A stretch of 64,000 nucleotides of DNA from Gymnothorax reevesii (GCA_029721435.1 CM056582.1:40506611-40570610); one strand, 5' to 3'; shown: positions 11,640 through 28,156, numbered from the stretch's first letter. The notes: generated by a model from the sequence alone, not told the origin. Numbers and translations are program-made.

Positions 11640-11985
11640 GAATGCAAAAAGGAGGCTTTATTTCTGAAGGGGGAAACCCCCCAACAGAGCTGGCAACAGT
11701 ACAAATCCGCAATCCAAAAACAGATTCCAATGGGCGTAATCCAGAGTCAAAACCAGGGCACCAATCTCAAAAATCGTTGTCAGACAAAAAGAGGTCGATA
11801 AACAAGATTGCGATACAATACAGGGAATAGACAAAGCTCATAGTCAGGCGGTCCAGTCAGAAAGATAAATCACTAAGAATCAAGGCGGAAAACAAACGTG
11901 GCACAGGAAACTAGGAAGAACGATCTGACAAAGGAAGTGCATAAACAGACATCTTAAATACACATCCGGGGTGAACACATGACCA
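11640..11985 (-). repeat. Repeat family R, copy 3 (fragment)
   Basis: It shares with copy 2 the blocks TGGGCGTAATCCA, CAGTCAGAAAG and AACGTGGCAC in the same order and orientation. It corresponds to the 3' half of the repeat in the sense direction. Confidence 0.45.
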
Positions 11986-12264
11986 GGGAGAAACAGTTGT
12001 TTTGAAGCAGTGGTCTCAAAAATTTTTGATAAATGGGTACATTCAGTTTAGGTCTATAATTAGTGGGAATATCTGGGTCTATGTTGGACCAGAGGCTTGA
12101 TTACTGCTCTTTAGACAGATTCTGATTCATAGTCTGACAGCAATGAGACATGAAAAATAAGTTGCAGTTGGTTTAATTAATTGAATGAAAGAGAATCCTC
12201 AAGCAATTGGGTCTATATTACAAGTGGAAGATTTTGGAACAATGCAAATTCAGGGAGCTCAGTT

Positions 12265-13035
12265 GTCATGGTTTTGGTTTTTGTTTTGTTTATGTTCAAG
12301 TTCATGGTTGATGATTTTGTCTTTTATTTATTCTTTTTGGTTATTGTTATTCTCAGGTTTTAGTTCAGTCCATTCTCCAGCTCCATTGCACTTGTCTCCC
12401 CTGTCTTTTGATCTAGTTGGTTTAGTCCGTCTTCCCAGTCTGTGTGCTCACATGCTTCGGGTGATTTAAATGATTTCTGGTGTTTAATATATTCCTTCAA
12501 TCCTCGTTTACTTCCTTTGCCTTAATATTCTGATTACTAACAAAACTAACATTTGTATTTTGTATCATAGTCTACTAATACAACTAATCCATGTATATAT
12601 ATTACTAACTTACTAACAAGCAATCTAGTTTTATCTGTAAAGTTGCACCGCTACTAATTAATACTAATTCCCTCTCAGCAATCGCCCTTTTCTAGTCTCC
12701 ACCTCTTGCTCAGCTTTACCTGTCTCCCCCTGTGTTTCTGCGAGATCTCTCGCATGTGCTTAATTACTTTCCTGCATGCATTATCTGTGCACTTAGAACT
12801 CCTTGACCGGAGCTGTTTAAATGTCATAAGCTGTTTGTGTGATTCCTGTCCGTGTCTTGGCTTTCGCCAATTTTTGTGGTTCGGGTCTCCCTCATGTGAT
12901 TCTCCCATTGTAATTAGTCTGATCCAGCTCACCTGTTCCCTGCGTAGCATGTGACTTCCCTCCTGTCTATTTAAGATTCCTCACTGCAGTTCCGACTTTG
13001 TCAGAACGTTGATCAATATTTCTTTGTGCAGAGCA
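12265..13035 (+). repeat. Repeat family R, copy 4
   Basis: The landmarks appear in sense order: GTTGTCATGGTTTTGG at the start, GGGTGATTTAAATG, a row of ACTAAC/ACTAAT motifs (12534-12670), AGAACTCCTTGACCGGAGC (about 12798), then CTATTTAAG near 12968 as a TATA-like element. Copy 3 lies just upstream in the opposite orientation, so the two may be pieces of one rearranged element. Confidence 0.45.
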
Positions 13036-13080
13036 CCTTGTGTTTCACCTTGTGAAAATGAACGATGCACTGTCGATTTC

Positions 13081-13218
13081 GCTAAAGTCTTAGAGTTGCC
13101 AACTTGACGACTTTCTCGCTTAATCTGGCGACTTTCCAAATCCGGATTGTTTGTCCACTCAAGACGTATGTATACGTCTTGAGAAAGTCGTCAAGTAGGC
13201 AACTCTAAGACTATAAGC
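13081..13218. repeat. Long inverted repeat with an inner palindrome
   Basis: The 37 bases at 13081-13117 are nearly the reverse complement of 13181-13218; both arms contain CTTAGAGTTGCC (or its complement) and ACTTGACGACTTTCTC. Inside, 13158-13183 forms a second palindrome centred on ACGTATGTATACGT that overlaps the right arm. The unit can therefore adopt alternative hairpins. It resembles a MITE end pair, but no target duplication is clear. Confidence 0.55.
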
Positions 13219-13675
13219 GAATTTACGAGAATGTGGATGTAACAGCTACGTCTTACAATTCATTGTTAAACATCTGCATTAACAATAACGTCATATTTGG
13301 AAGTTTTACTTACCAACCGAAGGAGACACGCCTGATTCCGCTATCTCTGAAAGCAGCCTGGGCCAGTACGCGCAAGCGCGGTAAATGGCAAAGACGGATG
13401 CGAAAGATGATGTTGCAGTTTCATAGTCTTATGCTACGAGTCAACAGTTTATGTTGCGGTTTTTGCAGTTTCGGTAGCGGGGTATTATTTTTCTGTTGCT
13501 ATTTCCGCGATTAATGTAGGCATTTCAAAGTTTTTGTGTGCTGAGGCTACGTTTTCTTTGGTAGGCCTGACTTTGCTACGCAAGGACGCAAGATGGACAC
13601 CTTGCGTTGCTCAATGCGTTGCCTTGAGTTCGCGCTCGCGTACCTTGTGTTGAGTATGAACCGGCCCTAAGAGTA
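13219..13675. other. No recognised gene
   Basis: One 93-codon frame at 13233-13514 (plus) shows no known motif. No repeat ends were identified. Confidence 0.45.
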
Positions 13676-13902
13676 ATAGTGTTATTGAGTTGGGATTTAT
13701 CTGTTTTTTTTCCCCTTTTCTTTTGTATTGTGTTTGAGCTCGCCTGTTGGCTACCACGGACGGCGTCAGGTCCGTTGGTAGCGCGAGCCTTGTGATTTCT
13801 ATTCGTTTTAGCCTCTCAGCATACTGCTGGATTTTACTTTCATTTGTGACCACTGCGCTTGGCGTCTTAACGCCTACGCCATCACAGTACACTCCAGCCA
13901 CA

Positions 13903-15303
13903 ATGGAGACGTCAGCGGTGGCTGAAATTAAGAAGGCAATTACCAGCCAACAAGAGATGTTGACTGGATTTGCTAATTTACTTTCTGTTTTTTGTAATCA
14001 GCGTTCTGAACTTGCTGAGAGGTTACAATTGCAGGAGACTGCTCTGCAGAATCAGCGGAGCGTCCTGTTAGATTTGTCGGAGATTATTAAATCTCTAACG
14101 TTACAAACTCCACAAAGAGTTGCAGAAGCACCATCCAAACATTTTCCCCGAGAACCTAAGTTACAGGTTCCCCAAAGATACAGTGGCGAGGCTGGAAAGT
14201 GTAAGGATTTCATTGCCCAGTGTGAAATTTTTTTTAAGGCTCAGCCGTCACGGTTTGTTAATGAGGATTCTCGGGTTGCGTTTATACTATCCCTGTTGGC
14301 TGGCACAGCGCTCAATTGGGTCAGCCACTAATTAGATCTAACTCACCGTTTGTAAATTCGGTAGAGGCCCTTGTTAAGGAGATGGTTTCGGTTTTCGATC
14401 AGGACATTTGTGGACAAGACGCTGCTACGCGTTTAATGCACTTAACACAGGGCAAAGAAAGCGCAGCTGAGTTTTCTATTGCTTTTCGTTCTCTGGCCAC
14501 AGTCAGGCTGGCCAGAGGCTCCTCTGATGACAGTATTTAGCCATGCCCTGGCGGAGGAGATTAAGGACATAATGGTTACGTAATAACCCTGCTCGACTTT
14601 GGACTCCTTAGTTGCTACTGCTGTGCGAATTGACAATCGCATACGCGAACGCAGCCGGGAAAGATTAAATAAAGCTCCGCTGGCTGACAATGGGGACAAG
14701 ATTGCTAGTGGCGAATGTGCATCTCCTATTTCACCCATAAGAGATTCTACTCCGGTGGAGCCCATGCACGTTGATGGTTCGTTTGACCGTAGATAGATAG
14801 ATAGAATAGATTTACTATTGAGGCATTCGTAGACTCGGGCGCTGTTGATTGTTTCATGGATTTTAAGTGGGCTAGGAGGCACTCCGTCCCTACTGTTGCA
14901 CTTTCGCAATCACGTTCTGTCAGAACTTTGCACGGTCGCCCGTTGGGAACGGGATTTATAACCGAAGTTTCTGAACTTCATTAAAAATGTTCATCTCTTT
15001 TGGTAGCCACTCTGAAGAGGTTTGATTTTCATTATCAGGTCCCCCACTTTCCCTATAGTTTTGGGTCATTCATAGTTACGGGAACATGAACCTTGTATCA
15101 ACTGGGGGAGACAGATTAATCCAATCGTTCGTTGAGGTCCCAAGTGTAGCACTCATTGTAGAACTAATAATAATGGTCCTTTCGGACGTGAAGCCATGGG
15201 GCAGGCTGACGCCGAGAGCAGGTAGGAGGAGGTTATTGCTCCCTACCCTCCTAGACTGGAAAAAGGGGCAGAGGAGGGGTTGGAATGGGATCCTCATATG
15301 TTC
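13903..15303 (+). pseudogene. Decayed gypsy gag-protease (copy A)
   Basis: ATG at 13903 opens a Gag of the Sushi/PEG10-like type: an N-terminal helix (METSAVAEIKKA), a Gln/Leu-rich coiled coil, then the capsid block starting RYSGEAGKCKDFIAQCEIFF. A stop at 14329-14331 follows NWVSH. The sequence continues in another frame with EALVKEMVSVFDQDICGQ from about 14358. Further stops occur near 14540 and 14580. A protease motif with the DSGA active-site pattern is readable near 14820-14870. The element is non-functional. Confidence 0.65.
14788..14812. repeat. Short (GATA)n run
   Basis: TAGATAGATAGATAGAATAGA interrupts the decayed gypsy copy. Confidence 0.6.
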
Positions 15304-15307
15304 ATGA

Positions 15308-15476
15308 TTATTTGCAACAACAAAAAAAAAGTTTCTCAGTTTGAACATTAAACATCTTGTCTTTGCAGTGTATTCAATTGAATATAAGTTGAAAAGGATT
15401 TGCAAATCATTGTATTCTGTTTTTATCTACGATTTACATAACGTGCCAACTTCACTGGTTTTGGGTTTTGTACCTT
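15308..15476. mobile_element. Terminal fragment of a common teleost DNA transposon
   Basis: Text such as AGTTTCTCAGTTTGAACATT, GTATTCAATTGAATATA and GATTTGCAAATCATTGTATT is a highly repeated end sequence in fish genomes, as I recall it. Only one end is present, directly against the broken gypsy copy A. I do not assign the superfamily. Confidence 0.45.
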
Positions 15477-15772
15477 TATGGTCTATATGTTGAGTAGAAT
15501 GTCGTCTACAAAAGTTTTATTGATACAATCTCAATATAACATACGTATATTTTCGTCACAATATTCAATTTTTTGATGTGTCTCAAACATGCTGAAGTAA
15601 CCCCATACCCGGGGTTATTTTGTCAGATGGGTGGGGTAAAATTGTCATAGTTGGCTGAACCTGAAAAAGACAGTCCAATATTCTTATTACAGAAATGGTG
15701 AGAACTGTTTTATTTTTACAATGAACTAACACAAGCTATGATTAATGCATAATCACCATCAGAGTAGCAGAT

Positions 15773-18196
15773 ATGACATATGTAGGGGAGCACAATGCGT
15801 TTGTCCACGGGTTCTCTGATTGGAAACATTCTGAGAGGAGTGAGAGGCATGAATGGAGTGAGGAGCCTAGGGCTTGCATGTTAGCATTACACAGTCGCTC
15901 CAAAAACACAGGAAGAGTTGATTCTGATCTTGTCAAACAAGTTGATGCAGGGAGGCAATACTGGTGGGAAGTTTTGAAAAGAGTTGTTGTAATTCAGTTT
16001 TTGGGGGAGAGGGGCCTTGCTTTCAGGGGAGATGATGCGCGGTTGGGATAACCTCACTAATGGTAATAACTTCGGCATTGTCGAACTGTTGGCTAAATTT
16101 GACCCTTTTCTAGCTGACCATCACCAGAGGTTTGGAGGCCAGGGCAAAGGCTCTGTGTCCTACCTCTCATCCACAATCTGTGAGGAATTTATCCACTTAA
16201 TGGGAGAAAGAACTAAAGAAGCAATTATCAGCGAGATTAAAGAGGCCAAATACTTCTCTGTTATCGTTGACTCCACTCCAGACCTTGCTCATTTGGACCA
16301 ACTCACTTTTATTTTCAGGTTTGTAAATAATGATGGAGAAGTAGTTGAGCGTTTTCTGGCTTTTGAGCCTATTCAAAATCATAGTGGGAACAGTTTGGCT
16401 CAGTGTGTTGTTGCAATGGTGGAGAACCTGGGCCTAGACTTAACTAACTGTCGAGGCCAGTCTTCTGACAATGCAAGTAATATGTCAGGAAAGTACAATG
16501 AAGTCCAAGCTCATCTGAAACAAATAAACTCATTGATGTGTTATGTCCCCTGTGCAGCACATTCATTGAATTTAGTCGGTGTCAATGCTGTTGACAGTAG
16601 CCCAGAAGCTGGCCGTTTCTTTGACTTTCTGCAATGAATGTACACATTTTGTGCCTCGTCAACACACAGGTGGGGAAAGGTGTTCCGTGATACAGATGTG
16701 AAACTCACACTGAAATCTTTGTCAGGTGTCGCTGGAGTTCAAGAGCTGAAGCAACAAAGGCTCTTTGGAAATATTATGCACAATTGAGAGAGGCATTGAA
16801 CAATATTTCCAAAGATTCACAGGAGAAACGTGAAACTAGAAGCGAGGCCTCTGCACTCTGTGGCGAGCTGGACACCGGAGAGATAGCTTTCATGGCACAC
16901 TTGTGGGATACAATACTGCAGCGGTTCCAAGCCACGAGCCTGCAGTTGCAGAGACATGACATTGACATACACACAGCTACACAGCTTCTCCTTTCACTTT
17001 GTGACTTTGTGGCAGCACAGAGAGACAATTTCGCCTTTTTTGAATTGTCAGCTGTAAATGTTACCGATTTAGTCCCCCAAGACTACAGACATGACCTCAG
17101 CCCACGTAGAAGCGCACGCAAATGTATGGCTGATGAAAGTGCAGAGCCAGGTGTTAAATTTAGTGGAAAATTTTCGGATTGAAACGTTCAATGTTCTAAT
17201 TGACAAACTTGTGTCCTGTCTTAACCATCGGTTAACTGGATACTGTTATGGCCCCAATTTGTTATTACATTTCCAACAACAGCAACAGCAAGGGATGACA
17301 GACACAGTTTTAAAAACGTGAACACATTTCATTTTTAACAAAGACAATAACTAACAACTAACTAACCTACAGACCAAGATTGAATAACAAAACAGAAATA
17401 TTTACAGTCCCTTTTTGTTGGGGTGGCTTGGTGATGTCCTGGGTAAGGAAAAAAAATGCTCTAACACAGGCAAAAATCCACAAAAGAAACTTCACGTCTT
17501 GAACAGAAATGACAGGTCTGGTCACACGTATCCTTCTCCTTGCAATTTCTCCTACTACTTTACTGTCTCAATTCTACTCCTTATATACTCTTTTGCAGAC
17601 CCCACCCACATTTAGACCTTTTTTTTTTTTTATTTTCGGGGAATTGCCCCAGACATGTCCAAACCTAGCTCCAGTCTGGGCTTAATAAAAAAAAGGTAAA
17701 TACTGCCATCTAGTGGCCTCTATTCACATTACAATGCACACACTTGACCAATCTTTTTCATGTTCTTTAAATGCCTGATAATATGTCCAACAGTGAGCTC
17801 ACTTTAAGGGCCGGATCTCTTGCTGCAGCATATCCCACTGATCTGACCATGAGCTTGGCAGATGAACTTGTTCAGTACGAATCATTCATTTCAGAAGAAC
17901 AAAAATGACCAAATACAATGCTAAAGACCACGGTAAATTTGGATTTACAGTCCACTTTCCCAAATGTTTACATAGCACTCAGACTGTTTTTGACCCTGCC
18001 AATAACAAACTGTGAAGGGGAACGGTCATTCTCCGGACTGGCTCGAATTAAAAATGAGCTCAGGATGAAAATGTGCAAAAATCAGTTGAATTCACTCTCC
18101 CTTCTAGCAATAGAATCAGAGTTGGTTCGACAGCTCAACTTTGATGAGTTAGTGGAGGACTTTGCAAGAAGGAAGAGCAGAAATAAACCTTTGTAG
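15773..18196 (+). pseudogene. hAT-type transposase (ZMYM1/TTF-domain-like), broken
   Basis: Several frames together give the usual order for hAT transposases with a TTF-type zinc finger. From 15773 comes an N-terminal piece with GFSDWKHSERSERHEW. From 16017 to 16637 is the core with VIVDSTPDLAHLDQ, CRGQSSDNASNMSG and CAAHSLNLVG. Then come 16784-17182, and finally the dimerisation tail at 17918-18196 with NCEGERSFSGLARIKNELR. Frameshifts lie near 16030, 16640, 16790 and 17100, and a solo LTR interrupts at 17244-17733. It is non-coding today. It could have been a domesticated gene only if it was recently broken; I see nothing to support that. Confidence 0.75.
17244..17733 (-). mobile_element. 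Solo LTR of the Gmr1-type family, minus orientation
   Basis: The interval begins TGTTATGGCCCCAATTTG and ends TTCACATTACA. It is the reverse complement of the 489-bp LTR at 30800-31288 over its full 490 bp. No internal element sequence is attached, so it probably formed by recombination between two LTRs. Flanking ATAC and ATGC may be a 4-bp target duplication with one change. It sits inside the hAT pseudogene. Confidence 0.85.
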
Positions 18197-18767
18197 AATC
18201 CTTACGTACGGTAGGTTGGCATGGGGGTGGGGGGGTTCGGAGTGTTCGGGGGGGGGGGGCCCTTTGCAAACTCCTGGTCCCGGGGCCCAGACCCCCCATA
18301 ATCCTGCCCTGCCTATCGAATGGCCTATCAAACACTGGAGAAAGCATGTTAGTGTTCAAAGACATGTCTTAGTACCTCAGAAACAGGTAAATTCTCAAAT
18401 ATGAGACATACCCATATCTTTAATGCTAGAATGATGTAGTAAGACCTTTCCCAACGATACTTACAAGACATTTGCCCACCGGCAACCAAAACAAAACATC
18501 TGATGCAATATGTGTGTTGTTTGGATGACTCTACAGACCCTTATGAATGAATACATGTATTTTTTGAAAAAAAAAAAAAACATAATTATTATATGAAAAT
18601 GACCTTTTCTTGAGAGGAATTTTCTTCGCCATGACCTCAGGAAGGTAGATCAGGACGTCAACAACATCATGTGCCAAAAAGGTCACAGAAACATTTTTTT
18701 TTTTTTCTTAAGAAAGTTTGTCTGCTCACATATCATTGATATATAGAACTTGTATCATGTTTAAAAA
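18197..18767. other. Between hAT remnant and kinase polyadenylation signal; no gene
   Basis: The sequence near 18230-18300 is G-rich and probably belongs to the 3' end of the hAT element. The remainder is AT-rich without frames. Confidence 0.4.
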
Positions 18768-18777
18768 TTTATTTATT
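18768..18777 (-). terminator. Candidate polyadenylation signals of the kinase gene
   Basis: On the minus strand two overlapping AATAAA hexamers lie about 240 bases past the kinase stop codon at 19016-19018. Their use is inferred. Confidence 0.45.
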
Positions 18778-19015
18778 AGCGTAAAATGACAATAAAACAG
18801 TTTGGCAATTATAGATGCTGGTGGGCTATTCACAAATTTGTATTTTTATGCAGTCTTATGCTTGCACCAATACAGATAAACAATGCATCATTCAAAGTAA
18901 TCAGCAATTTGTGCTGGGTGCTGGTTTCTAATGAAAAGCCTGTTCGTGCAACATGATTGATCGCTCCTGCAAAAGTTATGTTTTTTTTCCTCATAAATTG
19001 ATAAATTGTTAATTT

Positions 19016-23524
<4,509 letters not shown>

Positions 23525-24274
23525 CTTAAGAAAGGAGGGAAGGAATAAAACAGTAGAATGAAAAATATTACTACTATTGGCTAGCTGACTCAGATGGCGT
23601 TAACCTACATTTCAATTCTGCAACAAGACTGAGAAAACATAAATTGAATGAAGTCCATTAATACACCATACTCATTTCTATCCTACGTATTATCTACTCT
23701 CAGTTATAATTACACAACTAGTAATACATTCCCAGTAGTAACTAAACAAAGGTAACTAAGATTCACCTCCACAGACTAATCTTTACATCTCAATTCAGCC
23801 ATTTAAAGCTTCAAGATCAGTTATTCCAGACAATAGGCTGTTTTGGACTTCATTATCTATACATTAATTAATATGCAGTGGCATGGGTAGAAACTGTGTT
23901 TTGGGTGGGCTTCAATAAATGTGGGGGGCAGATTCCTCCCAGCAAATATTGGCTTACGGTACGCATTAGACGGAAAATTATAGAATGCTTTGATCAGGCG
24001 CACAACGAAAACTTCACTGTTTTCAATCATTTCCCTTGAGTACCCAGTTATCCAATTACTAGAATGATTAATCAGCACTAAAACACACAACTGCTATCGT
24101 CATGCAATGTTGTAGCAATTAACTAGTAAATTTAATTCGGAAAACGCACTACCCATCCAAAAAGTTGCCAACTGCAGCATACTCATAAGTGCAATGTTTT
24201 AATTATAGGTTCTTGAGTATTTTCTTAATACTCCGTACTTAGAAAAAAATAAATAAATTGAAAAAAAAATAAAT
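23525..24274. other. Upstream of the kinase exon; no recognised gene
   Basis: No C1- or C2-domain exon could be recognised on the minus strand. The interval may hold intron or promoter of the kinase gene. Confidence 0.4.
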
Positions 24275-24312
24275 TATATATATATATATATCTCACACAC
24301 ACACACACACAC
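24275..24312. repeat. (TA)n(CA)n microsatellite
   Basis: A TA run to about 24291 is followed directly by a CA run to 24312. Confidence 0.85.
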
Positions 24313-24397
24313 GGACAAGTTTATATACGGTTTACGAACATTTTTTTTTTTATCCAGAAAGTAGAGCACTCAGAGAGTGCAGCACCTCCGCCCAGGG

Positions 24398-24420
24398 CCC
24401 TAACCCTTACCCTAACCCCT
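24398..24420. repeat. Interstitial telomere-like hexamers
   Basis: Three to four CCCTAA-like hexamers with substitutions are present. They seem to be part of the dispersed repeat rather than a true telomere relic. Confidence 0.5.
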
Positions 24421-25134
24421 AAAGGCCCATTCACACGAAGCGCGAATTTCCGTGCGGATTATTCGCGCGGATATATAGAAGCTTATTTCATGGGTTTTAA
24501 TGTAACCTTGCTGACCTAAGCGGAAGTTTCGTGCGGTTTAAGCTTCTGAGAAAATCCATCTGCGAAACTAGAAACTAAAAGTAAACTTTTAGCCAATGAA
24601 ATGCTTTGTTTCTATTCACGTTACAGCATTCAAACCTATTACTGCAAAGTCAGATAAACTAGATGCAAACTCAGTTCATAGCATAGTGCGGTGACAAGCA
24701 AAGGAGAGCGTCTCATCATTATTGTTCTCGAGCATCTATGACCAGAGGCGGGATGATCACTTGAACAACGAGCTGGAAGACCAGCTCCGCGCATCAAAAA
24801 AACGCTGGGGATCACCGTCTGTCACGCAGTAGTAGACGTGAGGCTAAGACTGTCGTTCAGATACACACAAAAAATGTCACCGTCGCTGCTGCTGCTCTCA
24901 TAGTCATATTTGATTAAAAATCCTGCGTATATTCCAGATTCGGGTGGGATTGGAGGTGCAAAATAAAAATAAAAAAAATCCTGCGTATTTGTTAGTCTGT
25001 TGTGCGAAATGGGAACGTAAGATCGCGGAATTTCGGACCGAGTTCGGTGTGCATGGTTTCACGCCGAATTTTCCTGCAGCGATCCGGAAAGCCGTGCCGC
25101 TTTTTCGCTTCGCCCCGGTCTGAATGGGCCTTAA
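24420..25134. mobile_element. Harbinger-like MITE with TAA target duplication
   Basis: TAA at 24420-24422 and 25132-25134 flanks a 709-bp element. Its ends are AGGCCCATTCACACGAAGCG and the complement of a matching AGGCCCATTCAGACC; the first 11 bases are identical. A 3-bp TAA duplication fits PIF/Harbinger. No transposase is encoded. Confidence 0.65.
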
Positions 25135-25300
25135 CCCTGATCGCTCCCAAAATCTAATTAGTTGGTCCTTGTGTCATTTCTGACCTTCTCTGACAATTTC
25201 ATCAAAATCTGTTCGTAACTTTTCGCGTACAGTTGCAAACAGATCGACAGACAGACAAACCAATCAACGCCGGCAAAACATACACCTCCATGGCAGGCCA

Positions 25301-26059
25301 AATATGAGGCCATTTTGGGAAATCAGCGGAAATGTTCCTGACAACACGCAGGGTTGTGTAATGAATACCCTGAACACACTAAATATGCCCATGCCCTTAA
25401 ATCCTATCAATCCTGTAAAAACATATTTACTTACCAGCAATCGGTTGAAAAAGCTCATCTTCAGTACTCAATCGTACATCCAATCGTAATCACACTTTGT
25501 TGTGTCTCCAGCGAAGCATCGGTTAGCTCTGATACACAGTAGCTAGTGCGTATCTGGTTATATGGGAGTTATAGTTATTTGCATCACAGAAGCAACCGAA
25601 GAATCCTAAAGCTTGCAACACTTGTGATGTCACAGTTTGTAATCCGTCATAATTCTTGTTGCATTTTTCGTCGCAGAATTTCCATAACAACGTGAGACGA
25701 ATGTCAGGCGCCAAAAATTCTGACGGCTGAATGAATTGGAGTGCTGAAATTGAGGGCTGGATGCTTCATGTTAAAACCACAAACGCGTCATTATGGAGCT
25801 TACAAGTGACAGGAAAGACACGCACCCTGGTGGATTCAAGCTCTAGGATTGTCCAGTTGTTTAAGCGCCTGGTCCAGAACCAGAGGCACAGGCAGTAGCC
25901 TGTACGGGAATTTTACTCTTTACCCCCACATGCACTCCTGACACCATTCGGTGCTCATTTGCATTATCCCATCGACGCGCATAAACGACAATTGTAGGCC
26001 TATATACAAGCTGGTGCGTGCTGGAAAATGTAAACCAAGAAGGCCTACTTGTCACCTGA
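25301..26059. other. No recognised gene
   Basis: Only short frames without known motifs. Confidence 0.45.
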
Positions 26060-26260
26060 ATTACCTTCATTCGCTGAAGAGTTCTGAAATGCCGCTCTCG
26101 CTGGAAAAAGTTATGTCGCTGAGTGCCAGTGCATAGACCTAATTATAATACAATTATTTTTTCTGAACTGAATTTAGCCCATTTGTCGCTGTTAGATCGC
26201 ATAGGGGGAGAAAAGCCGTGTCTTCAATTGCCACTTGATTATTCTTAAATTGGAAAACGT
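26060..26260 (+). repeat. Repeat family X, copy 1
   Basis: Blocks such as CTGAAATGCCGCTCTCGCTG, GTGCATAGACCTAATTATAA and GTCGCTGTTAGATCGCA recur in the opposite orientation at 38735-38900. The segment just after (near 26190-26260, GGAAAACGTGTTAATAA) also resembles 29095-29125 in direct orientation. Confidence 0.5.
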
Positions 26261-26274
26261 GTTAATAAAGGAAA

Positions 26275-26332
26275 ACCATTAAGAACAAGCAAGCATTAAG
26301 CATTAAGCAAGCATTAAGCATTAAAAACAAGC
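26275..26332. repeat. Short tandem repeat AGCATTA(AGCA)
   Basis: CAAGCATTAAGCATTAAG units repeat about three times. Confidence 0.65.
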
Positions 26333-27866
26333 AATTGATGCCAATAAAGGGGTTGGTTTTTGCTCAGGCAATTGAATAGGCGATCGCTGGCCCTGCCTAA
26401 AGCTACTCATTTTAATTAATGTATTAATTTATTATGCCCGTACATCTTACAACGCCACTATCTCAGGTTTTGTGCATCATGACTGTTTATTTCACTATAT
26501 GTCGTTGTGAAGAATAAAAAAACAAAACAGCAACGGGACGGGAAGGAGAATACGACTGACGTCATGCTCCCAAGGAAATCCCTCCGCCCCGCTGCCCCCA
26601 TCCACTCACACACCTTCATTGGACATTCATTCATAAAAAAACAAGAGCTTTGGTTACAGGAAGTAGCATTCCTTAGTCTCGTTGGTCTTTCTTTTCACAG
26701 ACAACACATAACAGACAGACTATCGACCCCACGTGTGTCTACTAAGTCGATACCAACACGGTGTCACAACAGGTGGTCAGATAGTAACGATATTACGACT
26801 GAATATTTAATGAGTTTATTCTTGTTTTTATTCATGTCTTTTTATTTTACAATTCCGGCGAGCAGACCGGAAGACCCATGCTCAATTTTTTTTCGTCTGA
26901 GGTTTTCTTTGAATTGGCCTATGTAGGCTAGCCTACTTAATATTTCCCAACACAAAAACATGAAAGTGTCCTTGACAGATAAAAATACCAAAGCTTAATG
27001 TTAAGGCCATTCCATTAAATCATTTCTCTCAGGAAAATAAATGTTTCTGTCAGGTTTTGATAGCGGAAGAAAGGAGATGAGGTATGTCCGACTACTAGCT
27101 ATTTTACAGAATATATCAAATTTCTGCACAGCCGAAGTAGTAATTGTATTGTATCTAGATCTGTGTTAGGAAAAAGTAAAGATGTTGCTTTATTTCTGCT
27201 TCACTGAATGATATTAGGCTACTAACCTGACAAGAAATTAGGTCTTGCCGGGGCAACGTGTGCCTGCTTGACATAGTCAAGTGTGTCGGTGAGATTTATT
27301 GTGGAGATCAGTAGCTAATCGACAAGACATCGGGGAGATATTGGCATTAGAACGACGGCCGACCATGAGCCAACGTTAACCCGACATTTGACCTATGCAG
27401 CTCAGCTCAATCCCACTAGAGCTAGGAAAGCACTCAGACGCCTCGCTCTCCCATTGACCTGACACTGGAACAGGCTACAGCTGATTTCAGCTGCATCGCT
27501 GGAAACGGAGCGAGATGTCTGAATGCTTTTTGCCGCTCTAGCAGGATCCCACCGTTAGGCTATATGGTCTTATTTTTTAGGCAACATCTAAATCTTAGCC
27601 TTTGTTTATGCTTCACCAATGAAGAGACTATGGTTCAATGTCAGACAACTTTCTTTTATTTAAATTAAAATAAAATCAGGAACAGAAAGTTATTGACAAT
27701 GGCTTATGATGCTTGCACGCCTCGCCTCAGCCGCAACCCATTCCTGTCCCAGCTCAGCTCTGACTCTGAGATGGTGAACCAGTCTGAGGGCGAAAATGGT
27801 GTGATGAACTGATCTGTGTGAGCTCTAATGGGTAGCATTTTGATATAGCCTATATCATTATTCTCT

Positions 27867-27869
<3 letters not shown>
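26333..27869. other. No recognised gene
   Basis: A 139-codon frame at 26507-26926 shows no known motif and is low-complexity. I see no transposon ends. Confidence 0.4.

Positions 27870-27902
<33 letters not shown>
27870..27902. repeat. (TC)n microsatellite
   Basis: An uninterrupted CT dinucleotide run. Confidence 0.9.
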
Positions 27903-27905
<3 letters not shown>

Positions 27906-27936
27906 GTTTTAATGATATCGAATTGATATTTAATGA

Positions 27937-28156
27937 TACACTGAAAAAAATGTTTTGTTGAATGAACATAATTTTTTTAAGGTAAGTGGTTGCACAAAAT
28001 ATTTTTATCTGAAGCTAGATATTTTTATTATGTTGACTATTTGAAATTACTTATATTTTTTAAGTGAAGTTAAATAACACACTTATTTCTATTAAAATAT
28101 GCTTAATTAATATTTGGAACATTTACTAGGGGTCAAAATCACATTTTTTCAGTGTA
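27937..28156. mobile_element. Tc1/mariner-type MITE with TA target duplication
   Basis: TA at 27937-27938 and 28155-28156 brackets 216 bp that begin CACTGAAAAAAATG and end CATTTTTTCAGTG. The ends are inverted repeats of about 13 bp. The inside is AT-rich and non-coding. Confidence 0.7.

Larger units (their letters stand above)
13676..15303 (+). mobile_element. Canonical Ty3/gypsy element, copy A (5' part only)
   Basis: This fragment matches copy B (55340-58303) from the leader (TTTGGCGTCT-like and CCATCACAGTACAC blocks) through gag and protease. It ends at GGAATGGGATCCTCA, where copy B continues. It is therefore truncated before RNase H and integrase. Confidence 0.6.
24355..25300. repeat. 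Teleost dispersed repeat with telomere-like segment, split by a MITE
   Basis: The left part (24355-24420) reads AGAGCACTCAGAGAGTGCAG then CACCTCCGCC, and ends in CCCTAACCCTTACCCTAACC-type hexamers. The right part resumes at 25132 with AACCCTGATCGCTCCCAAAA and continues to ACAGACAGACAAACC and CCTCCATGGCAGG. Both halves match a widespread fish repeat as I remember it. The Harbinger-like element at 24423-25131 sits exactly between them. Confidence 0.5.

Noticed and set aside
24398..24420. True interstitial telomere from chromosome fusion
   Set aside because: Only three to four imperfect hexamers occur, and they belong to a dispersed repeat that continues at 25132.
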